Made by a program: the position numbers and the translations under genes. This document shows, in pieces, positions 1 to 8,253 of a stretch of 64,000 nt of DNA (within the stretch, counting starts at the first letter, position 1; each line of letters begins with the position of its first letter). Under the pieces are notes generated by a model. It had not been told where the DNA came from. It did no database searches and saw nothing but the letters and a program-made list of their open reading frames with translations. This DNA comes from Bradyrhizobium symbiodeficiens. Lineage in GTDB: Bacteria > Pseudomonadota > Alphaproteobacteria > Rhizobiales > Xanthobacteraceae. Where the stretch lies: NCBI RefSeq assembly GCF_002266465.3, contig NZ_CP029427.2, positions 1,366,501 through 1,430,500 on the forward strand, given 5' to 3'.

Positions 1-292
1 GCGGAAACAGCGCGTAGTTCTGGAATACCATGCCGATGCGGCGGCGATTGGCGGGAATGTGCTCGACCCGCGCGCCGTCGAAGCGAACCTCGCCCTTGGA
101 CGGGCGCAGGAAGCCGGCGATGATCTGGAGCATCGTGGTCTTGCCGCAGCCTGACGGCCCGAGCAGCGCGATCAGCTCTCCTGCCGCGACGGCAAGCTCG
201 ATCTCGTCGAGCGCGACGGTCGCGCCGAAAGCGTGGCCGATGCCCTTCAGATCCAGCGAATGTCCGCGCACGTCACTCAACGTCAGCTCCAT
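1..292 (-). CDS. ABC transporter ATP-binding protein, N-terminal part (runs off the window)
   Basis: Only the first 97 residues are present; the rest lies beyond base 1. The Walker A motif GPSGCGKT is at about residues 46-53 and a Q-loop VFQNYALFP at about 89-97. That Q-loop wording is typical of the PotA/MalK/FbpC type of importer ATPase (polyamine, sugar, iron or related uptake). The ATPase would power a cytoplasmic-membrane importer whose permeases and binding protein should lie further left. It is transcribed away from the GntR regulator that starts 200 bases to the right, so that regulator may control it. The substrate cannot be told from this fragment. An amino acid, hydantoin or polyamine substrate would fit the racemase-like gene at 1265, but this is inference. 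Confidence 0.9.
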   Translation of the reverse strand, partial: MELTLSDVRGHSLDLKGIGHAFGATVALDEIELAVAAGELIALLGPSGCGKTTMLQIIAGFLRPSKGEVRFDGARVEHIPANRRRIGMVFQNYALFP

Positions 293-425
293 CCCTCGCA
301 TTGTCCTGCGGAAGGAGGGTTAGCAATCGCCGTGCCAGTGCGGGCTGCCCGCTAAGGTGTTGTCGATGCTGTGCTAATTTTAGGGCGCCAGAGATTGGCG
401 CCAATTTATTGTCTATATTGTAAAC

Positions 426-440
426 AGTATGGCAGATACT
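426..440. promoter_or_regulatory. candidate operator in the ABC/GntR divergent region
   Basis: AGTAT-GGCAG-ATACT is a perfect 5-base dyad with a 5-base spacer, in an AT-rich patch between the divergent ABC ATPase and GntR genes. GntR regulators of the FCD type usually bind short dyads in their own promoter. The assignment rests on position and symmetry alone; the dyad is short and could be chance. Confidence 0.3.
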
Positions 441-492
441 TTGTGCAAAAAATGGGCTGCGGCAACAACCGGGAATCCTGTAAAAGCAGGAC

Positions 493-1263
493 ATGAAGCG
501 AAGCCGTCCTCTCAAGCGCAAGACCAAGCGTGCCGAGCCGAAGCGCGTCGAGCCGGATGCCGCCGATCCGCGCAGCGTCGACGACGATCCGGTGGTCCAG
601 GGCATTCTGACCGCGATCAGCCAGAAGCGGCTGAAGCCCGGCGCCAAGCTCGGCGAGGACAAGCTCGCTTCCGCCTTCGGCACGACGCGGATTCACATCC
701 GGCAGGCGCTCGCCCATCTCGCCTCGCGCAAGGTGGTGATGCAGATCCCCAACCGCGGCGCCTTCGTGTATCGGCCGAGCTGGGAGGAGGCGCAGGACAT
801 CTTCGCCGCGCGCCGCGTCATCGAGGTCGCCGCGGTCGCCGCGGCGGTCGACCGGTTGGACAAGTCCGGGAGAGCCGCGCTGAAGGCGCACATGGAGCTG
901 GAGGCGCGCCACGATCGCAACGATCGCTGGGCCTCGCTGTCGCTCACGGCGGAATTCCATATCCTGGTCGCCAAGCTTGCAGGCAACCGCGTTCTGTTGG
1001 ACATGTCGCGCGAGCTGATGCTGCGGACATCGCTGGCGATCGCGACGTTCGAGCAGCCGGGCGAGCCGGATTGCTCGCCGGACGCGCACCCGGACATCGG
1101 GGCGTTGATCCTCGCCCGGGACAAGGCGGGCGCGATCCATGCGATGCGTCATCACATTGAGGAGATGGAACAGCGGATCCAGCCGAAGGAGGGCGCAGAC
1201 GAGGTCGACGAACTCACCGCGATCTTCAAGGAGATTGGTGCGCGTTCACGAGCCGGCGCCTGA
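493..1263 (+). CDS. GntR-family transcriptional regulator (FadR/FCD type)
   Basis: The protein has 256 residues. After a basic N-terminal tail of about 30 residues comes a winged helix at about 33-95, with the family pattern LGEDKLASAFGTTRIHIRQAL followed by a wing (NRGAFV). The rest is an all-helical FCD ligand domain at about 100-235; it holds the H-x-x-L/H-x3-H style residues (EFHILVAKLAGN, MRHHIEEM) that bind metal and small acids in this family. FCD regulators usually respond to organic or amino acids. The stop codon is one base before the ATG of the racemase-like gene, so the two are surely co-transcribed. It probably controls that gene and perhaps the divergent ABC transporter. The effector is unknown. 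Confidence 0.9.
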   Translation: MKRSRPLKRKTKRAEPKRVEPDAADPRSVDDDPVVQGILTAISQKRLKPGAKLGEDKLASAFGTTRIHIRQALAHLASRKVVMQIPNRGAFVYRPSWEEAQDIFAARRVIEVAAVAAAVDRLDKSGRAALKAHMELEARHDRNDRWASLSLTAEFHILVAKLAGNRVLLDMSRELMLRTSLAIATFEQPGEPDCSPDAHPDIGALILARDKAGAIHAMRHHIEEMEQRIQPKEGADEVDELTAIFKEIGARSRAGA

Positions 1264-1264
1264 C

Positions 1265-1933
1265 ATGTCTGGTCGTCGCATCCTCCTGATCAATCCCAAC
1301 AGCCTCGAGGCGACCACGGCGATGATGGTCGCCATTGCGAGGTCCGAAGTTCCCGACGGCTTCGACATCGTCGGCGCCACGGCAACACGCGCTCCCCCAA
1401 TGATCGTTTCGGCCGATGCGCTGGACGCGGCCGCGCCCGAGGTCGAGGAGATCGCGGGTGCGCACCGGAACCTCTACGACGGCATGATCGTCGCTGCGTT
1501 CGGCGACCCGGGTCTCGCCGGGATCAGGAGCGCGCTGAAGCTGCCTGCGGTCGGCATCGGCGAGGCGTCGATGCGCGCGGCGGCCGAAGGTGGTCGTCGC
1601 TTCGGCGTGGCGACCACAACGCCGCTGCTCGAGGCGAGGATCGACGCCTTGCCTGAAGCGCTGGGCTTGCGATCCAGCTATACGGGCACGCGCTTCGCCG
1701 ATGGCGATCCGCACGACCTGATGCGCGATCCGGAACGGCTGCGCGCTGCCCTTGCCGACGCGGTCGAAGCCTGCATCGTGCAGGACGGAGCCGAGGCTGT
1801 GATCATCGGAGGTGGGCCGCTCGGCGAGGCTGCGCGAAAACTTCAGCCGATGTTCACCGTGCCGATCATCGCACCGATCCCGTCTGCCGTGGCGCGGATT
1901 ATTGGTCTCATCACAGCGCGTGCGGCCGGCTGA
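1265..1933 (+). CDS. Asp/Glu (hydantoin) racemase-family protein
   Basis: The protein has 222 residues. The N-terminus reads ILLINPNSLEATTAMM, the opening of the hydantoin racemase/HyuE branch of the Asp/Glu racemase superfamily. Enzymes of this branch epimerise 5-substituted hydantoins or related compounds with a two-cysteine mechanism. The first active-site cysteine is expected in the stretch MIVAAFGDPGLAG at about residue 80, but Ala-Phe-Gly-Asp stands there instead of the usual A-C-F-x-D. The second is expected near VIIGGGPL at about 180, where no Cys is seen either. It may therefore be a non-racemase member or have another chemistry. The ATG follows the GntR stop directly, so they form an operon. 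Confidence 0.75.
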   Translation: MSGRRILLINPNSLEATTAMMVAIARSEVPDGFDIVGATATRAPPMIVSADALDAAAPEVEEIAGAHRNLYDGMIVAAFGDPGLAGIRSALKLPAVGIGEASMRAAAEGGRRFGVATTTPLLEARIDALPEALGLRSSYTGTRFADGDPHDLMRDPERLRAALADAVEACIVQDGAEAVIIGGGPLGEAARKLQPMFTVPIIAPIPSAVARIIGLITARAAG

Positions 1934-2057
1934 TATTCCGGCCTGCGGGAGCGGTCGTCGCAACCGGCCTCCCCAGCCTTGACGACAGCGGTTAAAGTGA
2001 TGAAGCAGGATCATCGAATTGGCCAACCCGCATGCTTGCGGGCACGGAGACCGCTGC

Positions 2058-5000
2058 ATGTCGTTCAAGAAGCTGCTGATCGCCAATCGCGGCGAGATCG
2101 CCATCCGCATCGCGCGCGCGGCGGCCGATGCCGGCATCGCGACCGTTGCGATCCATCCCGCCGATGATGCGCTGTCGCTGCACGTGCGGGGGGCCGACGA
2201 AGCCGTCGAAATCCCCGGCCGCGGCGCCCGGGCCTATCTCGATATCGAGGCGGTGGTGACGGCGGCAACAAGCGTCGGCTGCGATGCCGTGCATCCCGGC
2301 TACGGCTTCCTCAGCGAGAACGCGGCGTTCGCAAAAGCCTGCGCCGATGCGGGCCTCACCTTCGTTGGGCCGAAGCCGGCGGCGCTCGAACTATTCGGCG
2401 ACAAGGTCGCGGCCCGGCAATTGGCAAAACGTTGCGGCGTGCCGATCATCGCCGGCACCAGCGGGCCGTCCTCGCTGGAGGAGATCGCGGCGTTCTTCGC
2501 TTCGCTCGGCTATAATGCGGCGATCGTGATTAAGGCCATGGCCGGCGGCGGCGGGCGCGGCATGCGCGTGGTGGAGAACGCGGCCGATCTCGCGGAGGCC
2601 TATGCACGCTGCCAGTCCGAGGCCAAGGCGGCGTTCGGCTTCGACGGCGTCTATGCCGAGCGGCTGATCCGGCAGGCGCGTCATATCGAGGTGCAAATCA
2701 TCGGCGACCGCCACGGCGCGATCTCCCACCTCTGGGAGCGCGAATGCACCATCCAGCGCCGGCACCAGAAGCTGATCGAGGTGGCGCCCAGCCCGTCGCT
2801 GAGTGATCCCTTGCGCGGCCGCATCATCGAGGCGGCGAAGCAGCTTGCGACCGCGGCCGCTTACGACAATCTCGGCACCTTCGAGTTCCTGGTCGACGGC
2901 ACCGCCGAGGACAGTTTTGCCTTCATCGAGGCCAATCCGCGGCTCCAGGTCGAGCACACCGTCACCGAAGAAGTGCTCGGGCTCGATCTCGTCCGCGCCC
3001 AGCTCGCGGTCGCATCAGGCGCGACGCTCGCTTCACTCGGCCTGGCGCAGGGATCGATCCCGAAGCCGCACGGCTACGCCATGCAGCTTCGCGTCAACAT
3101 GGAGACGCTGGACGCAACGGGCGCGACGCATCCGACCGGCGGCGTGCTCGCATTGTTCGAGCCGCCGTCGGGGCCCGGCGTGCGCGTCGATAGTTTTGGC
3201 TACGCCGGCTACAAGACCAGCGCGGCCTTCGACTCGCTGCTTGCAAAAGTCATCGTGCATACGCCGGGTGAAGCCTGGCATGACGTCGTTGCAAAAGCTT
3301 CGCGCGCCTTGCGCGAATTCCGGATCGACGGCGTGGTCACCAATATCGCATTCCTTCAGGCGGTGCTGGCGCATCCCGATTTCAGGACCAACCGTATCGC
3401 GACCGATTTCATCGATCGCAACATCGCCAAGCTGGTCGAGGCGGCCGAGGGTGCGGCAAAGCCGCTCTACTTCGCCCCGTCCGAGCGAGGCGGCGCGCAC
3501 GGTGCCGAGACGCATGTCGCGCAAGTGGTGCCTGAAGGCACGGTGATGGTCGCAGCACCGTTGCAAGGCACCATCGTCACCATTCAGGTGAAGGCGGGCG
3601 AGATCGTGCGCCCCGGCCAGCAGCTCGCCGTGATCGAGTCCATGAAGATGGAGCATCTGGTCATGGCCGAGCAGGGCGGCCGCGTCATGAAGCTCGCCGC
3701 CAGCGACGGCGCCACGCTGATGCATGGCGAGGCGATCCTCTATCTGGAGCCACTCGACGTTGCGGCTGACAGCGCGACGGCCGAGGCCGATATCGACCTC
3801 GATCACATCCGCCCCGATCTGGCCGAACTGATCGCGCGTCAGGCCAATACGCAGGATGCGAACCGTCCGGCCTCGGTCGAGCGCCGCCGCAACACCAACC
3901 AGCGCACCGCGCGCGAGAACGTCGCCCAGCTCGTCGACGACGGCTCGTTCATGGAGTATGGCAGCCTTGCGATCGCAGCGCAGCGCCGCCGCCGCAAGCT
4001 CGACGATCTCATCAAGAACACGCCGGCTGACGGCCTCGTGATGGGCGTCGCCACCGTCAATGGCGACAAGTTCGGACCCGAGGGCGCGCGCTGCATCGTC
4101 GTGGCCTACGACTACACCGTGCTCGCGGGCACGCAGGGCCACATGAACCACAAGAAGATCGACCGCATGCTGACCTTGGCGGAAGACTGGCGCGTGCCGC
4201 TGGTGTTCTACGCCGAGGGCGGCGGCGGCCGGCCCGGCGACACCGACCGGCTCGGCATGACCGGTCTCGACGGCCCCTCCTTCGTGCAGTTCGCAAGGCT
4301 CTCCGGCCTCGTGCCGGTGATCGGTGTCGTCTCCGGCTATTGCTTCGCCGGCAACGCCGCGATGCTCGGCTGCTGCGACGTCATCATCGCGACCAAGAAC
4401 GCCTCGATCGGCATGGGCGGGCCCGCGATGATCGAGGGCGGCGGGCTCGGCGTCTATCACCCGGCCGAGGTCGGCCCTGTCTCGTTCCAGTCGCCGAACG
4501 GCGTCATCGACATCCTGGTCGAGGACGAGGAGGAGGCAACGAGGGTCGCGCAAAAATACCTGTCCTATTTCCAGGGCGTGGTGTCGGAGTGGCAGGCCGC
4601 CGATCAGCGCCTGCTGCGCCGGGCCATCCCCGAGAACCGCCTGCGCGTCTACGATATCCGCAGCGTGATCGATCTCGTCGCCGACAAGGGCAGCGTGCTG
4701 GAGCTGCGCCGCGACTACGGCGTCGGCATGGTCACCGCACTGATCCGGATCGAGGGCAGGCCGTTCGGCCTGATCGCCAACAATCCGCGCCATCTCGGCG
4801 GCGCAATCGACGCCGATGCCGGCGACAAGGCCGCGCGCTTCCTGCAGCTCTGCGACGCCTTCGACCTGCCGATCGTCTCGCTGTGCGACACGCCCGGCTT
4901 CATGGTCGGTCCCGAAGCCGAGAAGACCGCGATCGTGCGCCATGTCTCGCGCATGTTCGTGACGGGCGCGAGCCTCACCGTGCCGCTGTTCGGCATCGTG

Positions 5001-5363
5001 CTGCGCAAGGGCTATGGCTTGGGCGCACAGTCGATGATCGGCGGCGGCTTCCACGCGTCGTTCTTCACCGCGGCCTGGCCGACCGGCGAGTTCGGCGGCA
5101 TGGGCCTGGAGGGCTACGTCCGGCTCGGCTTCCGCAAAGAGATGGAGGCGATCGCCGATCCCGAGGAGCGCGAGACCTATTACCGCAACAAGGTCGCCGA
5201 GCTCTATGCCAACGGCAAGGCGGTCTCGATCGCTTCTGTGTTCGAGATCGACAACGTCATCGACCCCGCCGAGACCCGGCGCTGGATCATGGCCGGCTTG
5301 CGGTCCGTGCCGAAGCCGCCGGCGCGTACGGCGAAGAAGCGGCCGTGCATCGATACGTGGTGA
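2058..5363 (+). CDS. fused acyl-CoA carboxylase: biotin carboxylase, biotin carrier and carboxyltransferase in one chain
   Basis: The protein has 1101 residues. Residues 1-450 are a biotin carboxylase (start SFKKLLIANRGEIA, ATP-grasp glycine loop GGGGRGM at about 163-169, metal/substrate motif EANPRLQVEHTVTE). A biotinyl domain follows, with the attachment site ESMKME; the biotinylated lysine is residue 530. From about 600 to the end is a carboxyltransferase of the propionyl/methylcrotonyl-CoA carboxylase beta type, with two oxyanion regions around the GG-rich stretches EGGGGRPGDTD and SMIGGGFHAS. The enzyme should carboxylate an acyl-CoA using ATP and bicarbonate in the cytoplasm; the acyl substrate is not predictable. 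Most bacteria split these activities over two to four genes, so the single chain is notable. The ATG at 2058 was chosen because family members open with SFKKLLIANRGE; an ATG 13 codons upstream is in frame. Confidence 0.9.
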   Translation: MSFKKLLIANRGEIAIRIARAAADAGIATVAIHPADDALSLHVRGADEAVEIPGRGARAYLDIEAVVTAATSVGCDAVHPGYGFLSENAAFAKACADAGLTFVGPKPAALELFGDKVAARQLAKRCGVPIIAGTSGPSSLEEIAAFFASLGYNAAIVIKAMAGGGGRGMRVVENAADLAEAYARCQSEAKAAFGFDGVYAERLIRQARHIEVQIIGDRHGAISHLWERECTIQRRHQKLIEVAPSPSLSDPLRGRIIEAAKQLATAAAYDNLGTFEFLVDGTAEDSFAFIEANPRLQVEHTVTEEVLGLDLVRAQLAVASGATLASLGLAQGSIPKPHGYAMQLRVNMETLDATGATHPTGGVLALFEPPSGPGVRVDSFGYAGYKTSAAFDSLLAKVIVHTPGEAWHDVVAKASRALREFRIDGVVTNIAFLQAVLAHPDFRTNRIATDFIDRNIAKLVEAAEGAAKPLYFAPSERGGAHGAETHVAQVVPEGTVMVAAPLQGTIVTIQVKAGEIVRPGQQLAVIESMKMEHLVMAEQGGRVMKLAASDGATLMHGEAILYLEPLDVAADSATAEADIDLDHIRPDLAELIARQANTQDANRPASVERRRNTNQRTARENVAQLVDDGSFMEYGSLAIAAQRRRRKLDDLIKNTPADGLVMGVATVNGDKFGPEGARCIVVAYDYTVLAGTQGHMNHKKIDRMLTLAEDWRVPLVFYAEGGGGRPGDTDRLGMTGLDGPSFVQFARLSGLVPVIGVVSGYCFAGNAAMLGCCDVIIATKNASIGMGGPAMIEGGGLGVYHPAEVGPVSFQSPNGVIDILVEDEEEATRVAQKYLSYFQGVVSEWQAADQRLLRRAIPENRLRVYDIRSVIDLVADKGSVLELRRDYGVGMVTALIRIEGRPFGLIANNPRHLGGAIDADAGDKAARFLQLCDAFDLPIVSLCDTPGFMVGPEAEKTAIVRHVSRMFVTGASLTVPLFGIVLRKGYGLGAQSMIGGGFHASFFTAAWPTGEFGGMGLEGYVRLGFRKEMEAIADPEERETYYRNKVAELYANGKAVSIASVFEIDNVIDPAETRRWIMAGLRSVPKPPARTAKKRPCIDTW

Positions 5364-5417
5364 GGGCGGTGCAGCAATTCAGTGCGCTTTAGCGATCCAG
5401 GCAATCTGTTTCCACAC

Positions 5418-5501
5418 CGTCATGCCCGGGCTTGTCCCGGGCATCCACGTTCTTTCGCACGCGCGGCACGTGGATGGCCGGGACAAGGCCCGGCCATGAC
5501 G
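5418..5501. repeat. palindromic intergenic repeat, family A (CGTCATG...CATGACG)
   Basis: The left arm (CGTCATGCCCGGGCTTGTCC, with an inner CCCGGG repeat) and the right arm (GGGACAAGGCCCGGCCATGACG) are complementary and would form a long hairpin. The central part CCACGT...ACGTGG is also self-complementary. It lies between the carboxylase and the sigma-54 activator gene. No coding role is seen. Confidence 0.85.
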
Positions 5502-5602
5502 ACGCTGAGGCGTCGTGCCATAGAACCGTTCCCGGTTCCCGATTGACATCCCCGCCTGTAGTGCCAGACTTTGCACAATAATACAGGGTGGAGACGTCTG
5601 CG

Positions 5603-7468
5603 ATGGCCAGCCTTTCGGCCTCGAACCATGTCGCCCGGGTCTTGTCCGTCGCCCATCATGTGGCCGACGTTGACGCCTCGTCGCGCATCGCCAATTCCTG
5701 GCGGCGCTGCGTCATCAGCCACAAGCTCGACCCGGCCCGCCAGGGCCCGCCGCAGACGCTGACCGAAGCCGAGATCCGTCACGTCGCCGAGCCTATGGAG
5801 GAGACGATCCGGCTCGTCACACCCGATCTCGACGATCTCGCCCGCGTGCTGCGCGACGCCGGTTACTGCGTCAATCTGGCTGATGTGAACGCGACCATGC
5901 TGTTCAGCCGTCTGCCGGGCGAGGCCGACGCAAGACAGTTCATGGACTGGAAGATCTACACAGGCTCGAACTTCGCCGAGGCTTTCGAGGGCACCAACGG
6001 GCTCGGCACGGCGCTCGCCGAGCAGAAGCCGATCCTGGTGCATCGTGACGAGCATTTTCGCGCGCAGTGGCACATGTTCTCCTGTGCCGTGGTGCCGCTG
6101 TTCGACCAGGCCGGCCGCCTCGCCGGTGCCGTGAACATCACCTCTTGCCGGGAAGATCTCGAGCGCGCCGCGCATCAGCTCGCGCTCGCGGTGACGATGG
6201 AGGCGACCCGGCGGATGGAGGGCGCGATCTTCCGCGGTCATTTCCGCAACGCCTGGATCGCAACCGTGCCTGATAACAGCGGCAGCGGTCTGCTCGCCTA
6301 TGACGACGATCGCCGCATCGTCGGCGCCTGCCGTTCGGCGCGCGCACTGCTGGGTCTCACCGACGGCTTGATCGCATCCGGCATCGATCTGTCGCGCTAC
6401 GTCAAGTTCGATCATCATGCGGCGCGTAACGCGGACGAGCTTGTCGAGCTGCGCCGCGCCGACGGCAGCGCGCTGGGCCAGAGTCATGTCGCGCCGCCGC
6501 TGCGGGCGAGATCCTCTACGCGCCCGCTTGCACCGCGCCGCGACGCGCCTGTCGATCGCTTCGACGCGCTGCATCGGCTCGCCGGCCGCGATCCCGGGCT
6601 GATCAGAAGCGTCAAGCGGCTCCGCAGCATAGGCGATCACAATCTGCCGGTGCTGCTTTGCGGCGAAACCGGCGTCGGCAAGGATTTGTTCGCGCGCGCC
6701 ATTCACGCTGCTAGCGGCCGGGCGCGCAGCAATTACGTCGCCCTGAATTGCGCGGCGATGCCGGAGAGCCTGATCGACGCCGAACTGTTTGGCTACGAGG
6801 CCGGCGCTTTCACCGGCGCGCGGCGCGACGGCTCGAAGGGGCTGATCGTGCAGGCCGACGGCGGCACGCTGTTCCTCGACGAGATCGGTGACATGCCGAT
6901 CGCGCTGCAGACGCGGCTGTTGCGGGTGCTGGAAAACCGCGAGGTCTGGCCGCTCGGCGCGCTCAAGCCTGTCGCCGTCGATATCCGCCTGATCAGCGCC
7001 ACCCACCGCGATCTCGGTCGCATGGCCGAAGAAGGCGCATTCCGCGCCGATCTCTATTTCCGCCTGCGCGGCCTGGAGGTGCGGCTGCCCGCCCTGCGCG
7101 AACGCGCCGACCGCGACGACATCATCCGCCAGATCGCGCGCGAGGAGGCGCCGAATTGCCGCGTCTCGGACGAAGCGTGGTCGCAGCTCTCCGCCTATTC
7201 CTATCCCGGCAATATGCGCCAGCTCCGCCACGTGCTGCGGCTCGCCGGCTGCACCGCGGAGCATGGGGTGATCACCGATGCCGATCTCGATCTGCCGCCG
7301 TTCGGCGGGAGAGCAGAGCCTGATCTCGAAGCGGCCGAGCGTGCCACGATCGTGGAAGCTTTGCGCAAGCACGGCGGCCGCGTCACCGAGGCAGCCCGCG
7401 CGCTGAAGCTTGGCCGCGCGACGCTGTATCGGAAGATCAAGCAGCTGAAGATCGAGACGGCGCAGTAG
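5603..7468 (+). CDS. sigma-54-dependent activator of the AcoR type
   Basis: The protein has 621 residues. The N-terminal 280 residues hold an AcoR-like sensory part (SRIANSWRRC opening, then a GAF-like domain with FEGTNGLGTAL and VNITSC). A central AAA+ domain follows at about 320-540 with Walker A GETGVGK, the sigma-54 contact loop GAFTGA, Walker B GGTLFLDEIGD and the arginine-finger region. The C-terminal Fis-type helix-turn-helix (TEAARALKLGRATLYRKI) ends the chain. Such proteins sense a small molecule and open sigma-54 promoters, often for acetoin, alcohol or aldehyde catabolism. The ATG at 5603 is used because GGAG lies ten bases upstream; a GTG five codons earlier is possible. The target is unknown: the convergent monooxygenase pair is one option and poxB at 11230 another. 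Confidence 0.9.
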   Translation: MASLSASNHVARVLSVAHHVADVDASSRIANSWRRCVISHKLDPARQGPPQTLTEAEIRHVAEPMEETIRLVTPDLDDLARVLRDAGYCVNLADVNATMLFSRLPGEADARQFMDWKIYTGSNFAEAFEGTNGLGTALAEQKPILVHRDEHFRAQWHMFSCAVVPLFDQAGRLAGAVNITSCREDLERAAHQLALAVTMEATRRMEGAIFRGHFRNAWIATVPDNSGSGLLAYDDDRRIVGACRSARALLGLTDGLIASGIDLSRYVKFDHHAARNADELVELRRADGSALGQSHVAPPLRARSSTRPLAPRRDAPVDRFDALHRLAGRDPGLIRSVKRLRSIGDHNLPVLLCGETGVGKDLFARAIHAASGRARSNYVALNCAAMPESLIDAELFGYEAGAFTGARRDGSKGLIVQADGGTLFLDEIGDMPIALQTRLLRVLENREVWPLGALKPVAVDIRLISATHRDLGRMAEEGAFRADLYFRLRGLEVRLPALRERADRDDIIRQIAREEAPNCRVSDEAWSQLSAYSYPGNMRQLRHVLRLAGCTAEHGVITDADLDLPPFGGRAEPDLEAAERATIVEALRKHGGRVTEAARALKLGRATLYRKIKQLKIETAQ

Positions 7469-7523
7469 TGTCGATGGCATGCGGCAAGTGAGGTTAGAGG
7501 TCTCTGCCGCGACCGCTGATATC

Positions 7524-7612
7524 GTAGGGTGGGCAAAGCGAAGCGTGCCCACGCATTGTTTGCCATCGAGAGAAATCGTGGGCACGGCGCAAGTGCGCCT
7601 TTGCCACCCTAC
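7524..7612. repeat. palindromic intergenic repeat, family B (GTAGGGTGGGCAAAG)
   Basis: GTAGGGTGGGCAAAGCG at the left end matches CGCCTTTGCCACCCTAC at the right, and an inner pair CGTGCCCAC/GTGGGCACG is also complementary. It fills the space between two convergent genes. Near copies lie at 18334-18424 and 47692-47815. Confidence 0.9.
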
Positions 7613-7625
7613 AAAGTCGCCGCCT

Positions 7626-8195
7626 TTACGAAAAATCGCTCCAGCTCAGATGCCGCGAGTCGAGATCGCCAACCGTGACGGTGCCGCGCATCTCGCGCGG
7701 CGTGTGGAAGCTGCTGCGGAGATAGATCAGCGGCGTCGCTTCCACGCCGTGCGACACGCCGCGCACCTCCCCGACGAAGATCGAATGCGTCGTCGTCTCG
7801 AATTCCTGCGCCAGCACGCAGTCGAATGCGGCGACCGCGTCCATCAGCACCGGCGCACCCGTGGCCCCTCGCGTCCACTGTCCGAACGCAAAGCGGTCGT
7901 CGCCGTTGACGCCTTTCTGGCCGCTGAAGGTCAGCGCCAGCGCCGCGTGGTCCTCGTGCAGGAAGTTGATCGCGAAGGCGCCTTCCTCGCGGATGCGCGC
8001 GTGTGCGCTGGCGTTGCGGTTGACGCAGACGATCAGCGAGGGCGGGCTATCCGACAGCGAGCAGGCCGATGTCACCGTCAATCCCGTGCGCTTGCCGTGC
8101 TCGGCACCGACCGTGACCAGCGCCACGGCTCCGGCACATTGGCGCATCGCCTGCTTGAAATCCTTTGCGTCGAGAGGACTGGCGTCGACCGTCAC
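7626..8195 (-). CDS. flavin reductase domain protein (HpaC/NtaB type)
   Basis: The protein has 189 residues from the GTG at 8195, which has GGAGA eight bases upstream. The chain has the flavin-reductase fold pattern: FKQAMRQCAGAVALVTV, GLTVTSACSLSDSPPSLIVCVN (FMN-binding TSxxSLS-like segment), SAHARIREEGAFAINFL and the late GEVRGV. Such proteins reduce FMN or FAD with NAD(P)H and pass it to a partner monooxygenase. The partner is probably the luciferase-like oxygenase whose stop is 58 bases upstream on the same strand, giving a two-component flavin monooxygenase. A longer frame upstream is open but has no ribosome-binding site. Confidence 0.85.
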   Translation of the reverse strand: MTVDASPLDAKDFKQAMRQCAGAVALVTVGAEHGKRTGLTVTSACSLSDSPPSLIVCVNRNASAHARIREEGAFAINFLHEDHAALALTFSGQKGVNGDDRFAFGQWTRGATGAPVLMDAVAAFDCVLAQEFETTTHSIFVGEVRGVSHGVEATPLIYLRSSFHTPREMRGTVTVGDLDSRHLSWSDFS

Positions 8196-8253
8196 GCGGA
8201 AATCTCCGAAAATAGAAGCGGGTGCGGCACGATCGCGCCGCACCCGCTGATCG

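Noticed and set aside
3033..5054. A 673-codon minus-strand frame opposite the carboxylase
   Set aside because: Shadow of the carboxylase gene: no start signal and no protein family pattern.
5543..5582. A possible promoter before the sigma-54 activator gene (TTGACA, or a TGCCA...TTGCA pair of -24/-12 type)
   Set aside because: The -24 position reads GT rather than GG, and the -10 for the TTGACA is poor. Neither is convincing enough to annotate.
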